Source: Burkholderiales bacterium UBA2463 | GTDB taxonomy: Bacteria > Pseudomonadota > Gammaproteobacteria > Burkholderiales > Burkholderiaceae_A | Assembly (NCBI GenBank): GCA_002342295.1 | Contig: DDPR01000006.1 | Span: 37,988-77,339 of the forward strand | Direction of reading: 5' to 3' | Length of the DNA: 39,352 bases | Part shown: in pieces, positions 16,412 through 23,889 of the stretch | How the letters are laid out: each line of letters starts with the position of its first letter | Position numbering within the stretch: position 1 is the first letter of the stretch | Translations under genes and position numbers: made by a program | The notes under the pieces: model-generated | The model's input: the letters and a program-made list of their open reading frames with translations, nothing else | The model's database searches: none | Told to the model about the DNA's origin: nothing

Positions 16412-17046
16412 TGGGTGCTCCTAAACTTTAGTTTGATAACCGCTCTCTAGATTACGTAGCCCTAGACCTGATTGACAAGCTTTAGAGAGAAGCCGCCTTC
16501 TTTACAGGATCTGGCATCCTCGTGTTGGTGGTTCGATCCGCCCCCAAGCCACGAAGAGAGTCAGCCTATACCGGTCACATGGTTTAGACAATAGATCAAG
16601 CAGACGGCTTGCACCCCAAAGGCAATCCATCTTTTTACTCTCATTCCAAGGAATAAAGTAGTGATTCAGGACAGTTTGGGAGCGGGGTCTGTCGGAGAAG
16701 GCGGTAAGGCATTCCACGGCCCTAGCCGCGGACTGCTAACTGAAAACTCCCTTGCAAATCCCGCCATATGAGAGCCAGTTTTTGGCCTACACATCTTGTG
16801 AGGGTTTTCCTAGCTCGCACGGGCATGTTGTTGCGCGTAACGTTGACATCTCAGATGGTTGGACTAAGGGCTTGTTCCGATCGAAACGAAATCTTCTCCA
16901 CCTTGAGAGCTGTCGGGCCCTTATCCGTTGAAGGCGGAGAGCTCGTCACTTGAGGGCTCGTTCGGTCGCACATCCCCTTAGATCATGCTCCGCAATAAAA
17001 CGAGTTCTTTTCCTGCTCTTTCACTTCTACATGTCCGAGGATTTTC
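16412..17046. other. 635-base gene-free stretch with decayed-looking sequence
   Basis: No convincing gene lies here. The left end holds the DUF4399 promoter region. Around 16505-16555 there is a tRNA-3'-half-like piece (GGTGGTTCGATCCGCC, then AAGCCAC); the complementary strand translates to the RIEPPTRG pattern that typically betrays a tRNA. Its T-stem has a mismatch and no 5' half can be folded, so it looks like a relic. The middle has only short frames (61 and 71 codons) with no ribosome site. The last ~20 bases carry the GAGGA ribosome site of the Bug gene. Confidence 0.5.
16449..16478 (-). promoter_or_regulatory. Candidate promoter of the DUF4399-like gene, inside an inverted repeat
   Basis: On the minus strand TTGTCA (16473-16478, 5/6 match) is followed after 18 bases by TAATCT (16449-16454), giving a leader of about 30 bases with a Shine-Dalgarno site. 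A perfect 7-base inverted repeat CTCTCTA (16443-16449) / TAGAGAG (16483-16489) brackets this promoter and could be an operator. Both are pattern-based and unproven. Confidence 0.35.
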
Positions 17047-18030
17047 ATGAACTTTTCCGTGAGTAGTCTTAAGGCCTGCTGTCTCCTTCTCGCCAGCATC
17101 GCGCTACTTTTCCCCGATCGCTCCTCGGCCCAAGCTTATCCGAATAAGCCTTTGAAGGTGGTCATTCCCTATTCGGTTGGGGGCGGCACTGACATTTCTA
17201 CAAGACTGATGTCAAAGCACCTGACAACGGTCCTCAATAAGCCGATAGTTATCGAAAACAAAGGTGGTGCTGGGAGCACAATTGGTACAGAGGCAGTTGT
17301 TCGCTCAGATCCAGACGGCTACACGCTCTTAGTCAACACTGACACCATCGTCATCGCTCCATTGCTGTTCTCTAAGACTTCGTTTGATGTTCGAAAGGAT
17401 CTCACTCCCATCTCCCCTTTCGCGTCAGCGCCAATCGTTCTTGTCGCAAGGGCCAACTTTCCCGCCAAGGACGTGCGAGAGTTGATCGCTTACGCGAAGA
17501 AGAATCCAGGCCAGCTAGCTCTCGCTACCTCCGGAGCTGGTTCCCCACACGATCTCGCAGCCATGATTTTTAGAGTCAGAGCAGGTATCGAGGTAAACGA
17601 GGTTCCCTACAAAGGGAATGGCCCAGCTTTAACCGACACGATTGCAGGCCACGTGGATATCGGCATGTTCACTCTGTCTCAGGTTCAGCCCTATGCCCAA
17701 ACAGGCAAGGTCAAGATTTTGGCGGTCATAAGCCCGAAGAGAACGACGCTAGCACCAGACGTCCCCTCTCTAGCAGAGAGCGGCATTCCGAATGTTGAGG
17801 TGAGTTCCCGCTATCTTGTTTTCGTGCCCAGTAAAACGCCTAAGCCCGTGGTTAAGAAACTTGAGGCTAGTTTTGCAGAGCTTTTTGCAAATAAGCAATA
17901 CCGTGCCGAACTGGAGAATCTCGGATTTGAACCACAGTTTTCACAATCTGAGGAATCAACTGAGTCGCTGCAAAAGGAGTTCGACAGATGGGTTCCCATC
18001 TTCAAGAGTCTCGACATAAAACCTCAGTAG
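17047..18030 (+). CDS. Bug/TctC-family tripartite tricarboxylate-type solute-binding protein
   Basis: A 327-residue periplasmic binding protein of the Bug/TctC family, which is strongly expanded in Burkholderiales. A signal peptide (about residues 1-29, ending SSAQA) precedes the family start YPNKPLKVVIPYSVGGGTD. GGAGSTIGTEAV and PYKGNGPALTD are the typical ligand-carboxylate contact regions. The ligand cannot be predicted, and no TctA/TctB membrane genes are nearby, so it is an orphan. GAGGA precedes the ATG. Twenty-five bases downstream starts a YrdC-domain gene, probably co-transcribed. Codon use and GC look lower than in the flanking operons. Confidence 0.93.
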   Translation: MNFSVSSLKACCLLLASIALLFPDRSSAQAYPNKPLKVVIPYSVGGGTDISTRLMSKHLTTVLNKPIVIENKGGAGSTIGTEAVVRSDPDGYTLLVNTDTIVIAPLLFSKTSFDVRKDLTPISPFASAPIVLVARANFPAKDVRELIAYAKKNPGQLALATSGAGSPHDLAAMIFRVRAGIEVNEVPYKGNGPALTDTIAGHVDIGMFTLSQVQPYAQTGKVKILAVISPKRTTLAPDVPSLAESGIPNVEVSSRYLVFVPSKTPKPVVKKLEASFAELFANKQYRAELENLGFEPQFSQSEESTESLQKEFDRWVPIFKSLDIKPQ

Positions 18031-18055
18031 TGTTCCAAAAGCCGAAAGGATCTGT

Positions 18056-18799
18056 ATGTCCAGATTGAATATTAAGCACGATGCACGGAAAACCTTTGAT
18101 ATTGTCAAGGCTGGTGGGATTGCAATTTTCCCAGTGGATGTCGGCTACACCATGATCAGCGGTTCGCGTGAGGGATTGAATAAAATTTTCAACGCAAAGC
18201 AAAGGGGTGGACACAAGCGGAACGCCCTAATCTGCGATCTTGAAACCCAAAGAGAGCTTCATGTCCTAGATTCTCGCGGGCAGGAGATGGTTGACGTGAT
18301 CACGCAAGATTACAACCTTCCCTTGGGGCCAATAGCAACGTATCGTCAAGATCACCCTTTGATGAAAAAAATCGATCCAAATGCACTCGCTGCCAGCACT
18401 GCCGGTGGGACGCTCGCTATGCTCGTCAATGCGGGGCCCTTCCATGCCGAAATAACCCGCCTGAGTCGAGAGGAGGTCCACCCCCTCTTCGGCTCGTCGG
18501 CAAACCTCACTGGAACTGGGACAAAATTCAGGGTCGAAGATATTCAACCCGAGCTAACGAGCATCGCAGATGTCATCATTGATTACGGTCTTAGGAAATA
18601 CCACATGTATCGGAGATCGGCCACGCTCATAAACTTCGAGACCATGCAGGTCGTTCGCATGGGGGTCTGCTATGAGCAGATTTCGGATATCCTGCGCCGA
18701 CACTACAAGATTGAGCTACCCCCTGACCAATCTGTGGAGGCAAATCCATCCGGTCATACGGATGAGTTTGGGCTACCTGTAGTTGTTCCTGAGGGCTAA
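18056..18799 (+). CDS. YrdC/Sua5-domain protein
   Basis: A 247-residue protein with a YrdC/Sua5/YciO-type fold. FDIVKAGGIAIFPVDVGYTM matches the KxGGxxxxPTDTxYG-like start of the fold in degenerate form, and FGSSANLTGTGTKF is the conserved SSAN motif. The classical KRP/PTDT residues of the threonylcarbamoyl-AMP synthases are altered, and the C-terminus is not a Sua5 domain, so I do not expect it to be the housekeeping t6A enzyme. AAGGA precedes the ATG. Its pairing with a Bug protein suggests an accessory catabolic or regulatory role, unknown. Confidence 0.85.
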   Translation: MSRLNIKHDARKTFDIVKAGGIAIFPVDVGYTMISGSREGLNKIFNAKQRGGHKRNALICDLETQRELHVLDSRGQEMVDVITQDYNLPLGPIATYRQDHPLMKKIDPNALAASTAGGTLAMLVNAGPFHAEITRLSREEVHPLFGSSANLTGTGTKFRVEDIQPELTSIADVIIDYGLRKYHMYRRSATLINFETMQVVRMGVCYEQISDILRRHYKIELPPDQSVEANPSGHTDEFGLPVVVPEG

Positions 18800-18823
18800 A
18801 TTTGTCAGGTCTTCATCAACCTC

Positions 18824-18852
18824 ACCCTCTCGACTTGAGGGTCCACTCTTTT
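18824..18852 (+). terminator. Candidate rho-independent terminator after the YrdC-domain gene
   Basis: ACCCTC (18824-18829) and GAGGGT (18837-18842) form a 6-base-pair stem with a 7-base loop, followed by CCACTCTTTT. The stem lies 25 bases after the stop of the YrdC gene. The T-run is short and not immediately adjacent, so this is a weak call. Confidence 0.4.
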
Positions 18853-18880
18853 GCTATCCTGATTTAGGACACTTCATGAG

Positions 18881-18952
18881 CAGGGTCTGCCCATGACCAG
18901 ACCCTGACTTTTGTGAGGGCAGGTGCTTGGCACTTAATTACTTGTTAACTAC
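18881..18952. repeat. REP-like palindrome and repeat module
   Basis: CAGGGTCTG (18881-18889) and CAGACCCTG (18898-18906) form a perfect 9-base-pair stem with an 8-base loop, followed by ACTTTTGTG, GGGCAGG, and at about 18943-18952 GTTAACTAC. The stem followed by TTTT could also end rightward transcription. The words CAGGGTCTG, ACTTTTGTG, GGGCAGG and GTTAACTAC all recur at 15359-15456. Palindromes of the GGGTCTG/CAGACCC type are common as REP or REP-like units, but no associated transposase is in the window. Confidence 0.5.
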
Positions 18953-19011
18953 AGGCCGCTAGGAGTGTTGTAGGCTAGTGAAAACGTTGATGAGACGAGG
19001 ACCATCCGCTT

Positions 19012-19449
19012 ATGACTACCGTAAAACAATGTATCGATAGAAAACCGCACACAATCTTCTCTGTGAGGCCTTCAGACCCCGTCGAGAGCGTGCTCATCCT
19101 CATGCGCGATCACCGAGTGCGGGCTATTCTGGTCATCGACGATGGCAAGTTAGTTGGCATCGTGTCTCAGGGGGACTGCGCAATCAAAGTGCTGTTGCCG
19201 CACAACAACCCAAAACAGGTGCTGGTGTCAGAGGTCATGACGAGGAATCCGCTCACAGTCAGCCTGTCAAACTCGTTAGACGAGTGCATGGCCATCATGG
19301 TCCACAAACACATTAGGCACCTTCCCGTTGTAGAAGCCGACAAGGTGGTTGGCATCGTCTCGGTCGGAGACATGGTGAAAAGCATCATTGAGCACCAAGG
19401 CGACCAGATTAAGTTTTTAGAGACCTACATTAAGGGACACGGCGGTTAG
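19012..19449 (+). CDS. CBS-domain-pair protein
   Basis: A 145-residue protein consisting of two CBS domains (about residues 8-62 and 75-130), each with the GIVSxGD signature (VGIVSQGDCAIK and VGIVSVGDMVKS). Such stand-alone Bateman modules bind adenine nucleotides and act as energy or ligand sensors on partner proteins; the partner here is unknown. The C-terminal FLETYI tail is typical of this widespread small family. AGGA lies 12 bases before the ATG, farther than ideal. It follows the repeat block and probably has its own promoter. Confidence 0.92.
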   Translation: MTTVKQCIDRKPHTIFSVRPSDPVESVLILMRDHRVRAILVIDDGKLVGIVSQGDCAIKVLLPHNNPKQVLVSEVMTRNPLTVSLSNSLDECMAIMVHKHIRHLPVVEADKVVGIVSVGDMVKSIIEHQGDQIKFLETYIKGHGG

Positions 19450-19575
19450 GTCGGGATTCCAACACCCGTCGAGTCCATCATTTCTCAACATGTCGACTGG
19501 CTGCACTTTGCGTTGGCCTTGGTCTCTCCGGCGCAAATCGCTGCAACCGCGGGGCTGCTCATGCGCCCAAATTAG
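19450..19575 (+). other. Protein-like open stretch in frame after the CBS stop codon
   Basis: After the CBS gene's TAG the same frame stays open for 41 codons to another TAG. The translation (for example VESIISQHVDWLHFALALVS) has protein-like composition but has no start codon at its beginning and no recognised family. It could be chance or a gene remnant. Confidence 0.2.
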
Positions 19576-19590
19576 ACTGGTTTACCTCCG

Positions 19591-20433
19591 ATGAAGTTCA
19601 TCCTGCTCTTGACGCTTTTTGCGCTTGGCTCAGCAGTCCACGCTCAGGCGGTGCCTGCACATACAGAGGGCCTCTCCGAGGAACTAGTCTCCGTAACCCT
19701 CGACGGAAGCAAAGTCCAACAGGGCGTCTTGTCTATTCGGAAAGGGACGAGCCGTCACACAAGGCTCGCCGTGCTCCTTCCGGGCTACCCGTCCGTGGTG
19801 AGGCCGGTCGTGTCCGAGGGGGTCATGCAGAGTTCCAAATTGTCGGGAAATTTCTTAATTCGCTCTCGGCGGCACCTTGCGGACGACAAGATTGCAACCC
19901 TTTTGGTTGACTGTCACTCCGAGAGTGGAGATTACTGCTCCAGCTCCTATCAGGCATCTGCAAACCGACAGCAGGACGTCCAAAAACTCATTGACCTAGT
20001 GCGGAAGAATCACCCAAGCATTGAGCAGGTGTGGCTCATCGGGACCAGTATGGGAACCATCTCATCATCATTCATGCCAATTTATGGCCCGAGCGACTAT
20101 GCAGGAGCAATTCATACCGCGAGCATTACCGAGCCTTACGCACCGCGCTCTTATCGAGAACTCGCGGACTTCGACTATCGACGCTCAGGCGTGCCGCAGT
20201 TCTTGGTCCACCACGTTGACGACCCCTGTTCCTTAACGACTTTCTCTGGGGCAAAGCGCATCTCCGAAAAGTTTGCTGCCCCACTCATTGCTGTGTTTGG
20301 AGGTACCGGATTCACAGGCGATGCCTGTAACGCCCTCACCCAGCACGGGTTCCGAGGTATGGAGCAGGCAACGATGGCGGCCATCGGCTCTATCGTCAAG
20401 TCTGGCAAGGTCGCGCAACTCGAGGTGAGGTAG
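19591..20433 (+). CDS. Secreted alpha/beta-hydrolase-fold protein
   Basis: A 280-residue protein with a Sec signal peptide (residues 1-19, ending HAQA) and an alpha/beta-hydrolase layout: strand LAVLLPGYP, nucleophile elbow GTSMG with Ser153, a probable acid in VHHVDDPC, and a catalytic-histidine candidate in TQHGFRGME. Two or three cysteine pairs (for example Cys108/Cys116) would suit disulfides in the periplasm. No specific esterase or peptidase family is recognised and the substrate is unknown. No Shine-Dalgarno is evident before the ATG; the glycosylase gene follows after 17 bases. Confidence 0.85.
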   Translation: MKFILLLTLFALGSAVHAQAVPAHTEGLSEELVSVTLDGSKVQQGVLSIRKGTSRHTRLAVLLPGYPSVVRPVVSEGVMQSSKLSGNFLIRSRRHLADDKIATLLVDCHSESGDYCSSSYQASANRQQDVQKLIDLVRKNHPSIEQVWLIGTSMGTISSSFMPIYGPSDYAGAIHTASITEPYAPRSYRELADFDYRRSGVPQFLVHHVDDPCSLTTFSGAKRISEKFAAPLIAVFGGTGFTGDACNALTQHGFRGMEQATMAAIGSIVKSGKVAQLEVR

Positions 20434-20450
20434 TCTCGTCGGAGGGCTGC

Positions 20451-21068
20451 GTGAAGCCATATTTCTGGGATGAGGCCCGTGGAGTCCTCATCAAAAACGA
20501 CCTGGTCATGCGGCGTCTCATTCCGCGGCTCGGAGACGCGCACCTTCAGTCTCGCGGCGACGCATTTGTCACCCTTGCCCGAAGCATCGTGGGGCAACAA
20601 ATATCGGTGAAGGCGGCCCAATCAGTGTGGGACCGATTCGCAGCGCTGACTGCCCAGCTCTCACCATCAGGGGTGTTGGCCCTCAGCCCACAAGACATGC
20701 GCGCAGCCGGCTTATCGGCTCGCAAGGTGGAGTACCTCATGGATCTGGCGCGAGCCTTCGACTCGGACGAACTTCAAATTGCTGACTGGCCAGGGATGGA
20801 CGATGAGGAAATCATTTCTGAGCTTCTGGCTGTCCGAGGCATCGGTCGCTGGACTGCCGAGATGTTCCTTATCTTCCACCTCTTGCGGCCCAATGTCTTG
20901 CCGATCGACGATGTGGGCCTCATCAACGGCATCCGAAAAAACTACTTTGCCGATGAACCCGTGAGTAAAGCCATGGTCCGAGAGGTGTCTGCGGCCTGGG
21001 AACCTTATAGGAGCGTTGCAACTTGGTATCTCTGGCGATCGCTCGATCCGCTCCCGGTTGCGTATTGA
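20451..21068 (+). CDS. DNA-3-methyladenine glycosylase II (AlkA-like, HhH-GPD)
   Basis: A base-excision-repair glycosylase that removes alkylated purines. The 205-residue protein is the compact AlkA type lacking the extra N-terminal domain of E. coli AlkA. The family core LARSIVGQQISVKAA is at about residues 42-56, the helix-hairpin-helix VRGIGRWTAE at 128-137, and the catalytic aspartate is the second Asp of PIDDVGL (Asp154). The start is GTG 20451 with GGAGG eight bases upstream. It follows the secreted hydrolase by 17 bases and converges on the dehalogenase gene. Confidence 0.94.
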   Translation: MKPYFWDEARGVLIKNDLVMRRLIPRLGDAHLQSRGDAFVTLARSIVGQQISVKAAQSVWDRFAALTAQLSPSGVLALSPQDMRAAGLSARKVEYLMDLARAFDSDELQIADWPGMDDEEIISELLAVRGIGRWTAEMFLIFHLLRPNVLPIDDVGLINGIRKNYFADEPVSKAMVREVSAAWEPYRSVATWYLWRSLDPLPVAY

Positions 21069-21109
21069 GAAAGGGCATTAACCATGATCATCCCGTCGAA
21101 ATCGAGCCC

Positions 21110-21793
21110 TCAGCAAGCCTGCAAGACGTCAAGCAGGCATGTTCCCTCGTAGTCGGGGGGCTGGCCAATTTCTTCAAAGGGTTGGCTGGCGCGATTCACC
21201 CAGAAGACATCAAAGCCAAACCACTTGGCTGCCAGCGCATCCCAGGCGTTGCTCGAGACAAAAAGAATCTCGCTTTTTTTGACGGGAAACTCCTTCAAGA
21301 GAAGCTCATACGCCTGCGGCGCGGTCTTGAAGAGTCGAGCAGCCTCCACGCTCACCACCCTGTCGATGGCCTCAGAAAGGCCATTGCTCCGCACCACCTC
21401 CAAGAGCATGGATGCATTGCCGTTTGAGAGTATGGCCGTTGCGAGGCCCCTGCCCTTGAGGATCCCCAAGACCTCTGCCGCGTCATCAAAGGCCTTAAGC
21501 CCTGCGTACTGTCCCATCAGGCGCCCCTCTGCCTCTGCATGAAGGGTCAGCCCCAATCGCTTACATACATATCGAAGCGAGAGCACGGTCAGGTCCCAGA
21601 AAGACACATAGTGCCGACTGCCGGTGGGGCTTGGATCACTCAGCGTCACCAGTCGGGTGTAGTCCACCTGCCGATCACGCCACATCACTGCCAATGCTTG
21701 GCCCTGACCAGGAAACAGCTCCTCGGCAAGCTCAGTAATGGAGTACACATCAAAGAGTGTTCCGTAAGCATCGAATGCGACAACTCTATACAT
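21110..21793 (-). CDS. Haloacid dehalogenase type II (HAD superfamily)
   Basis: A 227-residue HAD hydrolase of the L-2-haloacid dehalogenase subfamily. The nucleophile Asp8 and Thr12 lie in FDAYGTLFD; the motif II serine is in ILSNGN; the motif III lysine region reads RLFKTAPQAY; and SSNAWDALAAKWFGF is motif IV. The typical motif III is KPDPRVY, so the KTAP form is slightly divergent. It would hydrolyse short 2-haloacids if canonical, though many homologues have other substrates. ATG 21793 is preceded by AAGGAGG at 7 bases. The DUF3429-like gene lies 29 bases upstream on the same strand. Confidence 0.92.
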   Translation of the reverse strand: MYRVVAFDAYGTLFDVYSITELAEELFPGQGQALAVMWRDRQVDYTRLVTLSDPSPTGSRHYVSFWDLTVLSLRYVCKRLGLTLHAEAEGRLMGQYAGLKAFDDAAEVLGILKGRGLATAILSNGNASMLLEVVRSNGLSEAIDRVVSVEAARLFKTAPQAYELLLKEFPVKKSEILFVSSNAWDALAAKWFGFDVFWVNRASQPFEEIGQPPDYEGTCLLDVLQAC

Positions 21794-21822
21794 CGGATTT
21801 CTCCCTCCTTTTTTTCTCGCGC

Positions 21823-22278
21823 CTAGGGAACGGAGAGTCCGCCGGCACAAAGGCTTGCTGCAAGGCCTAGCGTTAACACCGTTCTTAGCCGATACCAATC
21901 GGTGGGCAGGTTAACCACGGGGCGCAGGACCAAGTCGGCCGCCCAAGCAAGCACTGCCGCACCCGCCAGCGCATAAAAGCGCTCTGCTGACTCCATTGAG
22001 AAACAGCCCCAGGCGATCAGAGACGGAGCGACGCCCCACACGAGAAGTAGTTGTCGTTGAGGATTCGGCATGTCATTGGACGCAAGAGAGATGCCCCAGT
22101 TGATGGCCCCAACAAAACTGATGATGCTCAATCCGTAGAGGCCAAGACCCGCGCGAGCGAGCTGAGCAAGAAGGGGGTCTGAGGCCAACAAGGCTAGGGC
22201 CGCAAGGGCCACAGGTGGCAGTAGCCCCCCAACGCCTAGCAACCATGTGGTTCGTTGAGGTGTTAATGATTTGAGCAT
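21823..22278 (-). CDS. DUF3429-like small membrane protein
   Basis: A 151-residue integral membrane protein with four or five hydrophobic segments (first LLGVGGLLPPVALAALALL, then an IISFVGAINWGISLA segment, which is the family's characteristic SFxGAxxWG-type motif). Function is unknown. ATG 22278 is preferred; an in-frame TTG at 22341 would overlap the start of the divergent psiE gene. It shares a 62-base divergent promoter region with psiE. Confidence 0.85.
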   Translation of the reverse strand: MLKSLTPQRTTWLLGVGGLLPPVALAALALLASDPLLAQLARAGLGLYGLSIISFVGAINWGISLASNDMPNPQRQLLLVWGVAPSLIAWGCFSMESAERFYALAGAAVLAWAADLVLRPVVNLPTDWYRLRTVLTLGLAASLCAGGLSVP

Positions 22279-22340
22279 GGCTTTGGACGGGCCCTCGATC
22301 GATTGACGATAGACTAAGGATAAAGAGTAAGGAGGACGCA

Positions 22341-22796
22341 ATGAAGGGCACTCATCAGACAGATCCTCGGTCGCTCGAGCAGCGCCTTGAGCAGTGGCTC
22401 ATCCCAATGGGAAACCTCTGCGTCTCTGTATTTCATCGAATTGCTTTGTTTGGAATTGGGGCGGCCACCGTGTGGGCGGCGGCGTGCTCGTTCTACGAGA
22501 TCTTCCAAAAGCCTTATGCCTCCGTGCAAGACCTTCTTCTGCTCTTCATCTACCTCGAAATTGGCGCAATGGTTGGCATTTACTTTAAAACCAACCATAT
22601 GCCGGTGCGCTTCCTGATCTATGTGGCCATCACCGCTGTCACGAGGCTGATTGTTGACCTGGTTGGCACGAAGCACGAAGCCGATTTCGCCATCGTGCTC
22701 ATGGGCGGCACGATTCTTATTTTGGCCTTGTCGAATCTTCTGGTGCGCTACGCGTCTTACAAGTATCCCAGTAAGAGCGGGCCATCAAATGAATAG
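22341..22796 (+). CDS. psiE: PsiE-family membrane protein
   Basis: A 151-residue protein of the phosphate-starvation-inducible PsiE family with four predicted membrane segments (around residues 32-50, 65-82, 90-108 and 118-137). LLLLFIYLEIGAMVGIYF and the charged NHMPVRFLIYVAITA region are characteristic. Its biochemical role is unknown; in E. coli it belongs to the Pho and cAMP-CRP responses. AAGGAGG precedes the ATG. No Pho box could be identified in the upstream 62 bases. The dehydrogenase gene follows 10 bases after its stop. Confidence 0.9.
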   Translation: MKGTHQTDPRSLEQRLEQWLIPMGNLCVSVFHRIALFGIGAATVWAAACSFYEIFQKPYASVQDLLLLFIYLEIGAMVGIYFKTNHMPVRFLIYVAITAVTRLIVDLVGTKHEADFAIVLMGGTILILALSNLLVRYASYKYPSKSGPSNE

Positions 22797-22806
22797 GATG
22801 TAACGA

Positions 22807-23889
22807 ATGAAACGCTTCAGGATAGCCTGCATCCCGGGTGATGGCATTGGCAAGGAAGTGATTCCTGCCGGCCAGCGCGTGCTCGAGACTCTGTCTGAGC
22901 AATCTCCCGGCGACTTCTCCTTCGAATTCGTTCACTTCGACTGGGGAGGAGACTTCTATCGAAAGAATGGAGAGATGATGCCCGCGAATGGGCTTGATCT
23001 TCTTCGTCCCGTTGATGCCATCCTCTTCGGATCGGCAGGCGATCCCGATATTCCCGATCACGTCACGCTCTGGGGGCTGCGACTGAGGATCTGTCAGGGA
23101 TTTGATCAGTACGCCAATGTCCGTCCAACTCGAATACTTCCCGGAATCGAAACCCCCCTCAAACACTGCTTAGCAACCGACCTTGACTGGGTGGTCGTTC
23201 GTGAGAACTCCGAGGGTGAATACTCCGGGGTCGGTGGGCGCGCTCACGCGGGCCTGCCGATTGAGGTGTCGACTGATCTTGCAATCCACACCCGCACGGG
23301 CGTTGAGCGAATTATGAGGTTTGCGTTCCGACTGGCGCAGTCGCGCCCAAGAAAGCTGCTCACAGTCATCACAAAAAGCAATGCCCAACGCCATGGAATG
23401 GTGATGTGGGACGAAATTGCGAACCAGGTCAGCCGAGAGTTCCCCGACGTCCAATGGGACAAAGAATTGGTTGATGCGGCAACGGCAAGGATGATCAACC
23501 GTCCATCATCCCTCGACACAATCGTAGCCACCAACTTACACGCGGACATCCTCAGCGACCTTGCCGCCGCGCTGGCGGGGAGTCTTGGCATTGCACCGAC
23601 CGGCAATATTGATCCGGAGCGTCGCTCGCCCAGCATGTTTGAGCCAATACATGGCTCCGCCTTTGACATCATGGGTAAGGGTCTGGCCAACCCGATTGGA
23701 ACCTTTTGGAGTTGCGTCATGATGCTGGAGCATCTCGGTGAGCATGGGGGTGCGCGGCGGCTCATGTCTGCCATTGAGCACATCACCGCACAGCCCGCTC
23801 TGCATACGCGCGATCTCGGTGGCTCAGCCACAACCCTGCAGGTAACCGATGCCGTTTGTGAACGCATTAGCAAAGGAGAAACTGTATGA
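22807..23889 (+). CDS. Tartrate / D-malate dehydrogenase-type decarboxylating enzyme
   Basis: A 360-residue member of the isocitrate/isopropylmalate dehydrogenase family. QYANVRPTR and VVRENSEGEYSG, in place of LeuB's ELFANLRPA and RELTGDIYFG, point to the tartrate dehydrogenase / D-malate dehydrogenase (DmlA) branch. Metal-site residues lie in TNLHADILSDLAAALAGSLG and the catalytic lysine in TVITKSNAQRHG. The expected reaction is NAD- and Mn-dependent oxidation, with decarboxylation, of D-malate or tartrates. It overlaps the Bug gene by 4 bases (ATGA), so enzyme and periplasmic binder probably serve one substrate. Confidence 0.92.
   Translation: MKRFRIACIPGDGIGKEVIPAGQRVLETLSEQSPGDFSFEFVHFDWGGDFYRKNGEMMPANGLDLLRPVDAILFGSAGDPDIPDHVTLWGLRLRICQGFDQYANVRPTRILPGIETPLKHCLATDLDWVVVRENSEGEYSGVGGRAHAGLPIEVSTDLAIHTRTGVERIMRFAFRLAQSRPRKLLTVITKSNAQRHGMVMWDEIANQVSREFPDVQWDKELVDAATARMINRPSSLDTIVATNLHADILSDLAAALAGSLGIAPTGNIDPERRSPSMFEPIHGSAFDIMGKGLANPIGTFWSCVMMLEHLGEHGGARRLMSAIEHITAQPALHTRDLGGSATTLQVTDAVCERISKGETV

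Noticed and set aside
16502..16717. A 71-codon minus-strand frame ending in RIEPPTRGCQIL
   Set aside because: The C-terminal pattern is typical of antisense tRNA sequence, and the start lacks a ribosome site.
16768..16953. A 61-codon plus-strand frame
   Set aside because: No ribosome site, arginine-rich random-looking composition, no neighbour support.
15227..17046. Attachment-site duplication of the tRNA-Val 3' end
   Set aside because: I could not find a second copy of the tRNA 3' sequence downstream; the relic near 16505 differs too much.
17047..18799. YrdC-domain gene as housekeeping tsaC
   Set aside because: Catalytic motifs are altered and the gene is embedded with a Bug protein in an accessory strip.
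18927..18944. A possible sigma-54 site (TGGCAC-type) upstream of the CBS gene
   Set aside because: The downstream half does not have the required GC dinucleotide at minus 12, and no sigma-54 activator gene is near.
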